Assembly (NCBI RefSeq): GCF_042675705.1
Contig: NZ_JBHTJJ010000003.1
Strand: one strand, 5' to 3'
DNA from: Ruegeria arenilitoris
Lineage (GTDB): Bacteria; Pseudomonadota; Alphaproteobacteria; Rhodobacterales; Rhodobacteraceae
DNA length: 64,000 nucleotides
The stretch's first letter is position 1. Every line of letters begins with the position of its first letter. The position numbers were made by a program, and so were the translations under genes. The notes under the pieces were generated by a model that was not told the DNA's origin, did no database searches, and was given only the letters and a program-made list of their open reading frames with translations. Shown piece after piece: positions 34,751-43,487 of this stretch.

Positions 34751-35614
34751 TCAGTCGGGGCGGATCAGAGATCCCGCACCATGTTCGGTGAACAGTTCCA
34801 GCAGCACGGCATTGGGGGCACGGCCGTCCAGAATGACCACAGCGCGCACGCCGCTGTGCAGCGCGTCCAGCGCGGTTTCGGTTTTGGGGATCATACCGCC
34901 TGCAATGGTGCCCTCGCGGGTCATTTCGCGGATCTGGCCAGCCTTCAACTCGGTGACGACCTCTCCAGCGGCGTTCTTGACGCCGGATACGTCCGTCAAC
35001 AGCAGAAGGCGATCGGCCTTCAGCGCCGAGGCAATCGCGCCGGCGGCGGTATCGCCATTCACGTTGAACGTCTCGCCGTTTCGACCGGCCCCCAGCGGGG
35101 CGATCACCGGGATCACGTCGTGCGAAAACAGATCATGCAGGATCTTGGGGTTCATTTCGGCGGGCGTGCCGACATAGCCCAGCGACGCATCGGTCTGGTC
35201 ACAGGTCATCAGGTTGGCATCCTTGCCCGACAGGCCAACGGCCGTTCCGCCCTGAGCATTGATGGCCTGCACGATGCGCTTGTTGACCACGCCGGACAAA
35301 ACCATCTCGACCACTTCGACCGTGGCGGCATCGGTGACGCGCTTGCCGTTCACGAAGTCCGACTGGATGTCCAGCTTGTCCAGCATCGCGTTGATCATCG
35401 GCCCGCCGCCATGCACGACAACCGGGTTCACGCCGACCTGACGCATCAGCACCACGTCGCGGGCAAAGCTCTCCATCGCTTCGTCGCTGCCCATGGCGTG
35501 CCCGCCCAGCTTGATCACGACGATTGCCCCGTCATAGCGCTGCAGATAGGGCAGGGCGCTGTTGAGCGTGGCGGCGGTGGCTATCCAATCCCGGTTCATG
35601 TCCTGTTTCTTCAT
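34751..35614 (-). CDS. argB: Acetylglutamate kinase
   Basis: 287 residues, the usual length. Amino-acid-kinase fold with VVIKLGGHAMGSDEAM, VVHGGGPMINAMLDKL, AQGGTAVGLSGKDANL, NVNGDTAAGAIASALKADRLLLLTDV and GGMIPKTETALDALHSG. It phosphorylates N-acetyl-L-glutamate in arginine synthesis. GAGGGACGACAGCC precedes the start at 35614. In relatives argB follows engB; here the PepSY and DUF2946-like genes lie between. Confidence 0.96.
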   Translation of the reverse strand: MKKQDMNRDWIATAATLNSALPYLQRYDGAIVVIKLGGHAMGSDEAMESFARDVVLMRQVGVNPVVVHGGGPMINAMLDKLDIQSDFVNGKRVTDAATVEVVEMVLSGVVNKRIVQAINAQGGTAVGLSGKDANLMTCDQTDASLGYVGTPAEMNPKILHDLFSHDVIPVIAPLGAGRNGETFNVNGDTAAGAIASALKADRLLLLTDVSGVKNAAGEVVTELKAGQIREMTREGTIAGGMIPKTETALDALHSGVRAVVILDGRAPNAVLLELFTEHGAGSLIRPD

Positions 35615-35770
35615 GGCTGTCGTCCCTCTGGCCTTCCCTGTTAGGGCCTTTGGCCGGACCTGCCAAGCCCGGAACGGGCAGGCTGCAGGTTTTGTTGCGT
35701 GGCGCGCCAAAAGGGGGACGCTGTCGCGCCACGCAGCCGGACGGCGCCACAGTGGTAACGCCCGAACCGA

Positions 35771-37174
35771 TCAGCTGAATGCGCGCCGAACCGCGGGGAT
35801 GTTGCTGACCACCAGCAGGTCGACGGTCAGCACCGCAAGCAGCGTCAATCCGACCAGCGGAAAGGCCACGGCCGTGAACAGCCCGATCAGCACCGCGCCC
35901 TTCCACAGGGGCATCTCAGCCGGCATCGGCGGCGCCGCCAGACGGCTGGCCCCGGACGGCCGCCGCTTGATCCACATGACCACGCCGGACGCGCAGACAA
36001 AGATCACCGACAGGCAGAACACCACGTTCAGGACAAAGTTCCACAGACCCGCCAGACCCATATGCAGCGGGATACCCACCGCCATGGCCTTGCCCATCAG
36101 CGAGTAGTCCTGAAACCGCACGTCAGCCAGAATCTTGCCGGTGTACTGGTCGACATGGACGGTGCGGTCCTCGGTGGCGTCGGTCGAATCGCCGCTCATG
36201 CTGTCGCGGTTCAGGGTCCACACGCCCGTGTCACCGCTGGGGTAGGCGACGCGGAACCGGTTCTGCATGCCCAGGGACTCACCCAGCGCAACCATCGCAT
36301 CGATATCGACCGGAACACCCGTCGGCACCCCGGCAATGCCCGCTTCCGAACCCGAGGCCGGCATCGGTGTCTGTTCCAGCGCCCACGGCACGTCGTTCTG
36401 GCTGCCGTGGTTCATGCTGGCATGCAGCTCGTCCGACAGTGGGACGTTGTCCCATTTCTCGGCCGGAAAGCTGCTCCAGGCCTGCACGAACTTGCCGCCC
36501 CAGATCCCGGTCCACGACATGCCCGAGATTAGGAACCCGACCAGCAGAACCGACATCCAGAACCCGGTGACCGCGTGCAGCGATTTCCACAGGGCCCGGC
36601 CCCGCGCCCGCAGGTCAGGCACCAGGGCCGCCACAACGTTTCCGCGCGGCCACCACATGTAAAGGCCGGTGAACACCAGCAGCAGCGCCATCCCGGCCGC
36701 GATTTCCAGAATGCGGTCGCCGGTATCGCCCATCAGCAGGGTCGAGTGGATGTTGTCGGCCAGATCGTACCACCCCGCGCGACGGTCCCAGACCTGGATC
36801 ACCTCGCCGGAATACTGGTCGATCGCCACCATGCGCTGGCCTGTTTCGGCCTTGACGCGGAACACGGTTGCCAGATCCGGCGCCTTGGGGCCGATCCATT
36901 CGACCACGCGGCCCGGTACGCGGGCCTGCACCAGATCGGCCAGTTCGGATGCGGGCATCGCCTGGCCCGTGATCTCGACCGCGATCTTTTCTCCGTCGCG
37001 GCCATCGGTTTGGGTAATGAACATCATCATCAGGCCGGTCACCGCCAGGATGAGCAGGAAGGGGACAACAAAAAGCCCCGCATAGAAGTGCCACCGCCAG
37101 GCGGCCCTATAGAATTTTTGCGCGTGCTCGCGCCGGGCCGCCTGCGCACCCCCGGTTTGGCTGTCTTGTGCCAT
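35771..37174 (-). CDS. PepSY-associated membrane protein
   Basis: 467 residues. Five membrane helices: FYAGLFVVPFLLILAVTGLM, ILEIAAGMALLLVFTGLYMWW, FWMSVLLVGFLISGMSW, VLNVVFCLSVIFVCASGVVMW and a C-terminal pair. Two periplasmic PepSY-like parts (TGQRMVAIDQYSGEVIQVWDRR and VHVDQYTGKILADVRFQDYS). Members are often linked to metal (iron or copper) uptake or reduction, sometimes with TonB systems. CTGGAGACTGAA precedes the ATG. Paired with a DUF2946-like gene 66 bases upstream, which supports a copper or other metal role (inference). Confidence 0.85.
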   Translation of the reverse strand: MAQDSQTGGAQAARREHAQKFYRAAWRWHFYAGLFVVPFLLILAVTGLMMMFITQTDGRDGEKIAVEITGQAMPASELADLVQARVPGRVVEWIGPKAPDLATVFRVKAETGQRMVAIDQYSGEVIQVWDRRAGWYDLADNIHSTLLMGDTGDRILEIAAGMALLLVFTGLYMWWPRGNVVAALVPDLRARGRALWKSLHAVTGFWMSVLLVGFLISGMSWTGIWGGKFVQAWSSFPAEKWDNVPLSDELHASMNHGSQNDVPWALEQTPMPASGSEAGIAGVPTGVPVDIDAMVALGESLGMQNRFRVAYPSGDTGVWTLNRDSMSGDSTDATEDRTVHVDQYTGKILADVRFQDYSLMGKAMAVGIPLHMGLAGLWNFVLNVVFCLSVIFVCASGVVMWIKRRPSGASRLAAPPMPAEMPLWKGAVLIGLFTAVAFPLVGLTLLAVLTVDLLVVSNIPAVRRAFS

Positions 37175-37240
37175 TTCAGTCTCCAGAAATTCGGAACATC
37201 CCCGCCCGGGCGGCCGAGGTTTCAAGTCTTGTTCTCGGTC

Positions 37241-37609
37241 TCAGGAAAGGTGGGGCGGACCCCGGGCATCGTACCGGGCGTGGAACCCTGCGCTGCGATG
37301 GGTGAAATCCACATGCGCCCAACGTGCGGCAATCGGCCAGTCGGCGGGCAGCACCGCGCTGACTTGAGGCAATTGGCCTGCCAGTACCATCCGGCCATAG
37401 GGGCAGGCGCTGCGTTCGTCGGTTTCGTCGTGGTCCGGGGCGTCCTCGCCCGGATCGATCCAGCGCTCGACCGGGCCGTCGCCGGTACAGATCACCATCA
37501 GAATCGCCCCGTCCGAGTTGCGCGTGGGCATCCAGCCCATCGGGATTGCACCGGCTACCATCACGGCAACCAGCGTCAGCACCGAAATGACGCGCATCAG
37601 CAGCATCAT
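37241..37609 (-). CDS. DUF2946-like small exported protein
   Basis: 122 residues. N-terminal helix (MRVISVLTLVAVMVAGAIP) then IPMGWMPTRNSDGAILMVICTGDGPVERW and a SACPYGRMV motif with an acidic, His-containing stretch between (PGEDAPDHDETDE). This Cys/His/acidic layout and position before a PepSY gene match DUF2946-type proteins seen in copper-related loci. The start ATG at 37609 overlaps the engB stop (ATGA); ATG at 37606 or 37597 is possible. Function unproven. Confidence 0.7.
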   Translation of the reverse strand: MMLLMRVISVLTLVAVMVAGAIPMGWMPTRNSDGAILMVICTGDGPVERWIDPGEDAPDHDETDERSACPYGRMVLAGQLPQVSAVLPADWPIAARWAHVDFTHRSAGFHARYDARGPPHLS

Positions 37610-38259
37610 TCCAGATTGGCGATGATCGAACGTAGGGTTGGGATGCCGTCGCCTTTTTCGGACGAGGTCAACACGATCTCCGGATAGGCGGCGGGGTGTT
37701 TGGACAGGGCACCGCGCACCTGTTCCAGAACCTTTTCTCGGTCCTTGGCCTTGACCTTGTCGGCCTTGGTCATCACGCATTGAAAGGTTACGGCGCTGGT
37801 GTCCAGCAGCTTCATGATCTCGTCATCCACGGGTTTCACGCCGTGGCGGGAATCGATCAGCACGAAGGCCCGGCGCAGGGTCTGCCGCCCGCTCAGGTAC
37901 TGTTTCAGAAGGCGTTGCCACTTCTCGACCACCTTGACCGGCGCATTGGCATAGCCATAGCCGGGCAGGTCAACCAGATACAGCTCGGGGCCTTGAGTGA
38001 AGAAGTTGATCTCTTGCGTGCGGCCCGGCGTGTTCGAGGCCCGGGCCAACCCCTTGGTGCCGGTCAGAGCGTTGATCAGGCTGGACTTGCCCACGTTCGA
38101 GCGGCCGGCGAAACAGACCTCAAGCCGGTCGGGGGCGGGCAGACCGTTCATTGCCACGACGCCTTTGACGAATTCGGACGGCCCGGCAAACAGCTTGCGG
38201 CCGGCCTCTTTTGCATGGTCGTCGGGATCGGCCGCCAGGGGAAATGGCAGAGCTTTCAT
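37606..38259 (-). CDS. engB: Ribosome-biogenesis GTPase YsxC/EngB
   Basis: 217 residues. G1 GRSNVGKSSLINAL, G2 ASNTPGRTQ, G3 LVDLPGYGYA, G4 CVMTKADKVK and G5 LTSSEKGDGI are all visible. EngB is an essential GTPase in 50S assembly. It overlaps the MOSC gene (stop of MOSC inside the engB start) and the next gene. Confidence 0.95.
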   Translation of the reverse strand: MKALPFPLAADPDDHAKEAGRKLFAGPSEFVKGVVAMNGLPAPDRLEVCFAGRSNVGKSSLINALTGTKGLARASNTPGRTQEINFFTQGPELYLVDLPGYGYANAPVKVVEKWQRLLKQYLSGRQTLRRAFVLIDSRHGVKPVDDEIMKLLDTSAVTFQCVMTKADKVKAKDREKVLEQVRGALSKHPAAYPEIVLTSSEKGDGIPTLRSIIANLE

Positions 38260-38993
38260 AGAACCTGCACCTTGTCTCCGGGGCGGATCGTGCCTTGGCG
38301 TATGACTTCGGAGTATATTCCGAAATCCTGATGGTCCCAGCTGCGCAGAGCACCTAGCGTATCCGCGTCCCGCACTCCGGTGTCGGGGTTCGCAGTCGTT
38401 GCCATGCAGCGCGTAATCCGTTCTCGCACGTGAAACACGGCCTCGCCGATCTGCACGTCCCTATCCAGCCAATCAAATTCTTCCCAAAGTGGAAGGCCAT
38501 CGAACCAGATGTTGCCACGCCAGCGGCAGATCGACAGTTCGCGGCCCAGACGCTGCTCGACCGCCCGATGCGAGGCCATGTTGCATAGGCTGACCGAGGG
38601 ATAGTCACTGTCGGTCATGCCACGGCCAGGAACCCGGACGATCCGTGCCGATGCCGCGCGGTCGGCGGGCATCAGCGGGCGGACCCACTCCAGAAACAGG
38701 TCTTGTTCGGTGTCCGGGTGGAAGGTCAGATCGGGACGATTCGGGTGGCTGAGGGTCACGCGATCCCCGTCCAGAACGGCCGATATCGCCATCAATTGGG
38801 GCGCCTTCGAGCCGCGGCTGAAATTGGCGCAAGGCGCCCACTCAGACCCGTCGGCCTTGGACATTTTATGCGCCACCGCCCAAACGCGATCCCCGGGCAT
38901 GGTCTGCCCGGGGATAACGGTGACTTCCTGCAGGGGTTCCCTGCCATGGCTTTTGATCGGATGGCGCCAGATCTGCGTGACTTGTCCGGTCAT
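38256..38993 (-). CDS. MOSC-domain protein (1)
   Basis: 245 residues with an N-terminal beta-barrel (VTQIWRHPIKSHGREPLQEVTVIPGQTMPGDRVWAV) and a C-terminal MOSC domain (RWRGNIWFDGLPLWEEFDW and ERITRCMATTANPDTGVRD). The Cys in ITRCMATTANP corresponds to the conserved MOSC cysteine that handles molybdenum cofactor sulphur. MOSC proteins of this form (YcbX/mARC-like) reduce N-hydroxylated compounds. Overlaps yidC and engB by ATGA at both ends. Confidence 0.9.
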   Translation of the reverse strand: MTGQVTQIWRHPIKSHGREPLQEVTVIPGQTMPGDRVWAVAHKMSKADGSEWAPCANFSRGSKAPQLMAISAVLDGDRVTLSHPNRPDLTFHPDTEQDLFLEWVRPLMPADRAASARIVRVPGRGMTDSDYPSVSLCNMASHRAVEQRLGRELSICRWRGNIWFDGLPLWEEFDWLDRDVQIGEAVFHVRERITRCMATTANPDTGVRDADTLGALRSWDHQDFGIYSEVIRQGTIRPGDKVQVL

Positions 38994-40816
38994 TTCTTGT
39001 CCGTCTTGGGGGTTTTCTTGAACCCCGACTTGATGTTGCCAAACACATCCGGCGTATAGCCTTGACTGCGCATGATCAGGTATTGCTGGGTGAACGTGAT
39101 GGTGTTGTTCGCGATCCAGTAAACGACCAGCCCGCTGGCAAAGCTGCCGAGCATGAACATGAATACCCATGGCATCCAGGCAAAGATCATGGCCTGGGTC
39201 GCGTCGGTGGGCGCCGGGTTCAGCTTTTGCTGCAGCCACATCGAGATCCCCAGCAGCAGCGGCAGGATGCCGATGAAAATCGTCGCCATCAGCGTGCCCG
39301 GCTCAGGTCCGGCCCACGGCAGCCAGCCGAAGAAGTTAATGATCGAGGTCGGATCCGGCGCACTCAGGTCCCGGAAAGGACCGAACCAGGGGGCTTGCCG
39401 AAGTTCGATGGTGACGAAGATCACCTTGTAGAGAGAAAAGAAGATCGGGATCTGCATCAGGATCGGCAGACAGCCGGCGGCCGGGTTGACCTTTTCCTTT
39501 TTGTACAACTCCATCATGCCCTGCTGCATCTTCTGACGGTCGTCGCCAGCAGCTTCTTTCAGGGCTTCCATCTGTGGCTGCAATTCCTTCATCTTCGCCA
39601 TCGAGACGTAGGATTTGAACGCCAGCGGGAACAGGATTGCCTTGATGATCAGGGTCAGCCCGATGATCGACCAACCCATGTTGCCGATCAGAGCGTTGAT
39701 GTTGTGCAGCAGCCAGAAGATCGGCTTGGTCAGGAAGAAGAACCAACCCCAGTCAATGCTGTCGATAAACTTCTGAACGCCCTGGGCCTGATATTCGCGG
39801 ATGGTCTCCCATTCCTTGGCACCGGCAAACAGCCGGGTGGTAACCTCGGCGGATTCGCCGGGGGCAACCGTCATCGTCGGCAACACCGTTTCCGCCTGGT
39901 AGATCTTGCGACGCGCGTCATATTTCGCGGCCGCCTTGAAAGCCGACCCCGGATCGGGGATCAGCGTGGTCATCCAATAGTGGTCGGTAAAGCCGATCCA
40001 GCCGTTTTCCTTGACCTGATAGACCTCGGCCTGCGCCCGTTCGTTGGGGTCGATGTCGAAATCGCGGACATCGCCATAATCGACCTCGGACAGGGTCCCG
40101 TCGGCCATGCCGATCACACCTTCATGCAGGATGAAGAAGTTCTTCAACCCCGGCAGATCGCCATCCTCGCCGATGCCGTGGCGGGCCAGAATGCCGTATG
40201 GGGCCATTCCGACCTCGGCTCCAGTGCCGTTTTCGACGGATTGGGTTACGGTGAACATGTAATCCGCATCCACACCGATCGTGCGGCGGAATGTCAGACC
40301 CGCGCCATTCTCCCATTTCAGGGTTATGGGGCTGTCTACCGACAGGGTTTCGCCCTGTTCCAGCGTCCAGTTTGTATTCGGGCCCGGCACGTCCGAGCCA
40401 GCCAAACCGGCACCGGGCGCCCACCCGTAGAGGGCGTAGTAGGCCGAGTTGGACCCAACCGGCGACAGCAGTTCGACGATCGGCGCGCCTTCGTCGATCG
40501 AGACCTTGTAGTCTTTCAGAAACAGTTCGTCGATACGTCCACCCGAAAGCGACAGGCTGCCCGACAGACGCGGCGTGTCGATTTGGATCCGTGGCGCGGT
40601 GGCTTCCGGCAGGGTTTCCTCTGCGGTGGCGGTTGCCTCGCCGACAGTTGTGCTTCCGGCGCTTGGCGTCTGAACCTCGTTCCCCTCCGAGGCGCTGATC
40701 TCGGCCTGCTCAGGCGTTGTGGTCGGTTCCGGCGGAGGGAACAGCACAAACCAGACCAGGATCACAAGGAAACTAAGCGCGGTTGCAAGGATGAGATTCT
40801 TGTTCTGATCGTCCAT
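38990..40816 (-). CDS. yidC: Membrane protein insertase YidC
   Basis: 608 residues. N-terminal membrane anchor (LILATALSFLVILVWFVLF), a long periplasmic beta domain (about 60-340), then the conserved five-helix core with PMLIQIPIFFSLYK-like helix (GCLPILMQIPIFFSLYKVIF) and the hydrophilic groove. It inserts inner-membrane proteins alone or with SecYEG. The linker (PTTTPEQAEISASEGNEVQT) is rich in polar residues. Ends by overlapping the MOSC gene. Confidence 0.97.
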   Translation of the reverse strand: MDDQNKNLILATALSFLVILVWFVLFPPPEPTTTPEQAEISASEGNEVQTPSAGSTTVGEATATAEETLPEATAPRIQIDTPRLSGSLSLSGGRIDELFLKDYKVSIDEGAPIVELLSPVGSNSAYYALYGWAPGAGLAGSDVPGPNTNWTLEQGETLSVDSPITLKWENGAGLTFRRTIGVDADYMFTVTQSVENGTGAEVGMAPYGILARHGIGEDGDLPGLKNFFILHEGVIGMADGTLSEVDYGDVRDFDIDPNERAQAEVYQVKENGWIGFTDHYWMTTLIPDPGSAFKAAAKYDARRKIYQAETVLPTMTVAPGESAEVTTRLFAGAKEWETIREYQAQGVQKFIDSIDWGWFFFLTKPIFWLLHNINALIGNMGWSIIGLTLIIKAILFPLAFKSYVSMAKMKELQPQMEALKEAAGDDRQKMQQGMMELYKKEKVNPAAGCLPILMQIPIFFSLYKVIFVTIELRQAPWFGPFRDLSAPDPTSIINFFGWLPWAGPEPGTLMATIFIGILPLLLGISMWLQQKLNPAPTDATQAMIFAWMPWVFMFMLGSFASGLVVYWIANNTITFTQQYLIMRSQGYTPDVFGNIKSGFKKTPKTDKK

Positions 40817-40932
40817 CTGGGACAGCCACCTTGAGCAGTGAAAGACACCGCAGGGTTCAACAGAGTGCAGCCCAAAAGGTCAAGCGGAATCGCCCCGGAA
40901 ATCGTGAGTGTAGGGCAATCCAGTCCCCGAAA

Positions 40933-42483
40933 TCAGGATTTCCGGCCCATTTCGCGGCCAATCCGCGGCGCGCCTCCCAGTTTCGCGCGGCGGTTCTTGA
41001 TCCAGTCTAGCGTATGCTCGACCGGCATCGGCTTGCCGATCCCAAACCCTTGGACATGGTGACACCCCAATTGCGCCATCAGCGCGTGCTCGCCGGGGGT
41101 TTCCACCCCCTCAGCCAGGGTTTCAAGGTTCAACCTCTCGGCCATCATCAGAATGGCGCTGACCATTTGCTGCTGGGACGGATCCCGATCCGCATTGGAC
41201 ACGAAAGACCGGTCGATCTTGATGCGGGAGACATCAAAGCGCTTGATCGACGAAAATGATGCGTGACCAGTGCCGAAATCGTCCAGATCGATGCAACAGC
41301 CGAGCTTGGACAACTGGGTCACGTTGCGGGTGATGACATCATCGGGTCGGCGCGAAAAAACGGTTTCAAGGATTTCCACGGCCAGCCGGTCCGGCGAAAG
41401 GTCGAACTGGTCCAACTCCCATCGCACCCGGTCAACAAGTGAGGGGTCCCGCAATTCGTCCGACGAAAAGTTGATGCCGATCCGAGGAATGACGGCGCCA
41501 GCGCAGTCCCAGTCACGCATCGCGCGAAAGGCGTGGTGGCGGATCGTCTGGCCCAGCTTGTCCATCAGCTTGGCCTGTTCGGCAAAAGGCAGAAACACCT
41601 GCGGCCCGACAACTCCCTTGGAAGGGTGCTCCCATCGAGCAAGAGCCTCAAACCCGGTGATGTCGCCGGTGTCCGTTGAAACCTGTGGTTGAAACCAAGG
41701 GCGGATCTGACCGGTTTCCAGAGCGGTCTCCAACTCCTTGCGGAAATTGATATGGACGACTGATCTGCGTCGCGTGGCCTCGGAGTAGGCGCGGATCGTG
41801 GAAGGCCCGTTCCGCTGTGCTTCGGCCAGCGCGGCCCGAGCGGCCTCGATCCATCCGTCCGGCGCTTCGTCGGCAACGGCAGAGTGCAGGCAAAATCCGG
41901 CAGAGCAGGACAGATAGAGGCTGGCATTGTCCAGCGGGATCGGTTCCTCCACCGTGCTTTGTATGCGGCCCGAGGTCTGGATGCAGCTTTCCAAGTCCAG
42001 ATGCCGTGAGGGGCGCAACCCGATCAGAAACGTGTTTCTCGACAGGCGTGTTGCAATATCCTCGCTCCGGATCACCGCCAGGATGCGGTCGCAGAAGCGC
42101 CCTGCCACATAGTCGGCTGCCGCGGTGCCGTGCAGCTCTTCGACATCGTCGAAATCATCTAGAGACACAACGATGCAGGCTGAATCCTCTCCGGTTGCCC
42201 TCGATGTGCTGTGCAGATACTCTATCTCGGCGCAGAAAACATCACGTGGTAACAGTCCCTTGGGCCGCATGTGCGTCGCCAAAGCAGGACCGGCGCCCGG
42301 TTGCAGCCGTTGGGCGGCCGAAAACAACAAGGGCAGCCCCAGGGCGACAACGACCAACGCCGTGTCGCCGCCCAGCCAGAAAGCAGCCAGGCACAATGCA
42401 GGTACGAACGCCAAAACCTGCGGCATTGCCAGAACGGTCAGCAGAGCATTCTGAAAACTCTGGAGTGAGAACCTTTTCAGCAT
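40933..42483 (-). CDS. Membrane GGDEF/EAL protein, likely c-di-GMP phosphodiesterase
   Basis: 516 residues. Two N-terminal membrane helices (about 10-55), a degenerate GGDEF domain in which the active loop reads SRNTF (LSRNTFLIG), and a C-terminal EAL domain. EAL catalytic positions are kept: FEALARW, INFSSDEL, VEILETVF, DLDDFGTGHASFS, IKIDRSF, EGVETPGEH and QGFGIGKPMP. It probably cleaves c-di-GMP, which governs motility and biofilm switching. The TTG at 42519 is rejected in favour of the ATG. It sits between ttcA and yidC, atypical of that cluster. Confidence 0.9.
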   Translation of the reverse strand: MLKRFSLQSFQNALLTVLAMPQVLAFVPALCLAAFWLGGDTALVVVALGLPLLFSAAQRLQPGAGPALATHMRPKGLLPRDVFCAEIEYLHSTSRATGEDSACIVVSLDDFDDVEELHGTAAADYVAGRFCDRILAVIRSEDIATRLSRNTFLIGLRPSRHLDLESCIQTSGRIQSTVEEPIPLDNASLYLSCSAGFCLHSAVADEAPDGWIEAARAALAEAQRNGPSTIRAYSEATRRRSVVHINFRKELETALETGQIRPWFQPQVSTDTGDITGFEALARWEHPSKGVVGPQVFLPFAEQAKLMDKLGQTIRHHAFRAMRDWDCAGAVIPRIGINFSSDELRDPSLVDRVRWELDQFDLSPDRLAVEILETVFSRRPDDVITRNVTQLSKLGCCIDLDDFGTGHASFSSIKRFDVSRIKIDRSFVSNADRDPSQQQMVSAILMMAERLNLETLAEGVETPGEHALMAQLGCHHVQGFGIGKPMPVEHTLDWIKNRRAKLGGAPRIGREMGRKS

Positions 42484-42551
42484 CGATTCCGGCCTTCCAA
42501 TTGGGAGAACTGAGTCCAATCGGAGGCTAGGAAATCAATCTGAGTCAGACG

Positions 42552-43445
42552 TTAACGCAGAAGCGGAATTTCTTCCGGATTTTCGCCGTTTTTGTCGGGG
42601 TTCAGCGTCAGTCCGGGAAAATCGAACAGCTTCGAATCCAGAAGGTGCGAGGGCCGGGCATTGGTCAGTGCGCGGAACATCACCTGCCGCCGGCCAGGGC
42701 TGTTCTTTTCCCATTGGTCCAGAATCTGTTTGACCTGCTGGCGTTGCAGGCCGTCCTGACTGCCGCACAGATCACAGGGGATGATCGGATAGTTCATCGC
42801 TTTTGCGAATTTCTCGCAATCAGCCTCGGCCACATGGGCCAGCGGGCGATAGACGAACAGGTCGCTTTCTTCGTTCACCAGTTTCGGAGGCATGGTCGCC
42901 AGACGGCCGCCGTGGAACAGGTTCATGAAGAAGGTTTCCAAGATGTCATCGCGGTGATGCCCCAGAACCACGGCCGAGCACCCTTCCTCGCGCGCGATCC
43001 GGTACAGGTTACCGCGGCGCAGGCGCGAGCACAGCGCGCAATAGGTGCGGCCCTGCGGCACCTTGTCGACCACGATGGAATAGGTGTCCTGATACTCGAT
43101 CCGGTGCGGCACGCCCATGCGTTCCAGAAACTCGGGCAGCACGGTGGCCGGAAAGCCCGGCTGCCCCTGATCCAGATTGCAGGCCAGCAGGTCCACGGGC
43201 AGCAGGCCGCGCCACTTCAGCTCGTACAGAACGGCCAGCAGGGTATAGCTGTCCTTGCCGCCCGACAGGCAGACCAGCCAGCGCGGCGGCTTGCTATCCT
43301 TGTCGTGGGTCGACGGGTCAACCATGCCGTATTGCTCGATCGCTTCGCGCGTCTGGCGCACGATGCGTTTGCGCAGCTTCTTGAACTCGGTGGTCGAGGG
43401 CGCACCGGCAAACAGCGGATGGATATCGTCAGCTTCGTCGAACAT
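42552..43445 (-). CDS. ttcA: tRNA 2-thiocytidine biosynthesis protein TtcA
   Basis: 297 residues. PP-loop SGGKDS at 61-66 binds ATP; two CxxC pairs (Cys136/139 in YCALCSRL, Cys224/227 in PCDLCGSQ) hold the 4Fe-4S cluster that TtcA uses to thiolate C32 of tRNAs. GHHRDDILETFF is the other family motif. Cytoplasmic. Confidence 0.93.
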   Translation of the reverse strand: MFDEADDIHPLFAGAPSTTEFKKLRKRIVRQTREAIEQYGMVDPSTHDKDSKPPRWLVCLSGGKDSYTLLAVLYELKWRGLLPVDLLACNLDQGQPGFPATVLPEFLERMGVPHRIEYQDTYSIVVDKVPQGRTYCALCSRLRRGNLYRIAREEGCSAVVLGHHRDDILETFFMNLFHGGRLATMPPKLVNEESDLFVYRPLAHVAEADCEKFAKAMNYPIIPCDLCGSQDGLQRQQVKQILDQWEKNSPGRRQVMFRALTNARPSHLLDSKLFDFPGLTLNPDKNGENPEEIPLLR

Positions 43446-43487
43446 GCGCAGCCCCTACCGCAGATGCGCCGACCGGGCAAGGCCCGC

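Noticed and set aside
39062..40834. A 590-residue plus frame opposite yidC
   Set aside because: Shadow of the conserved yidC gene; no independent signal.
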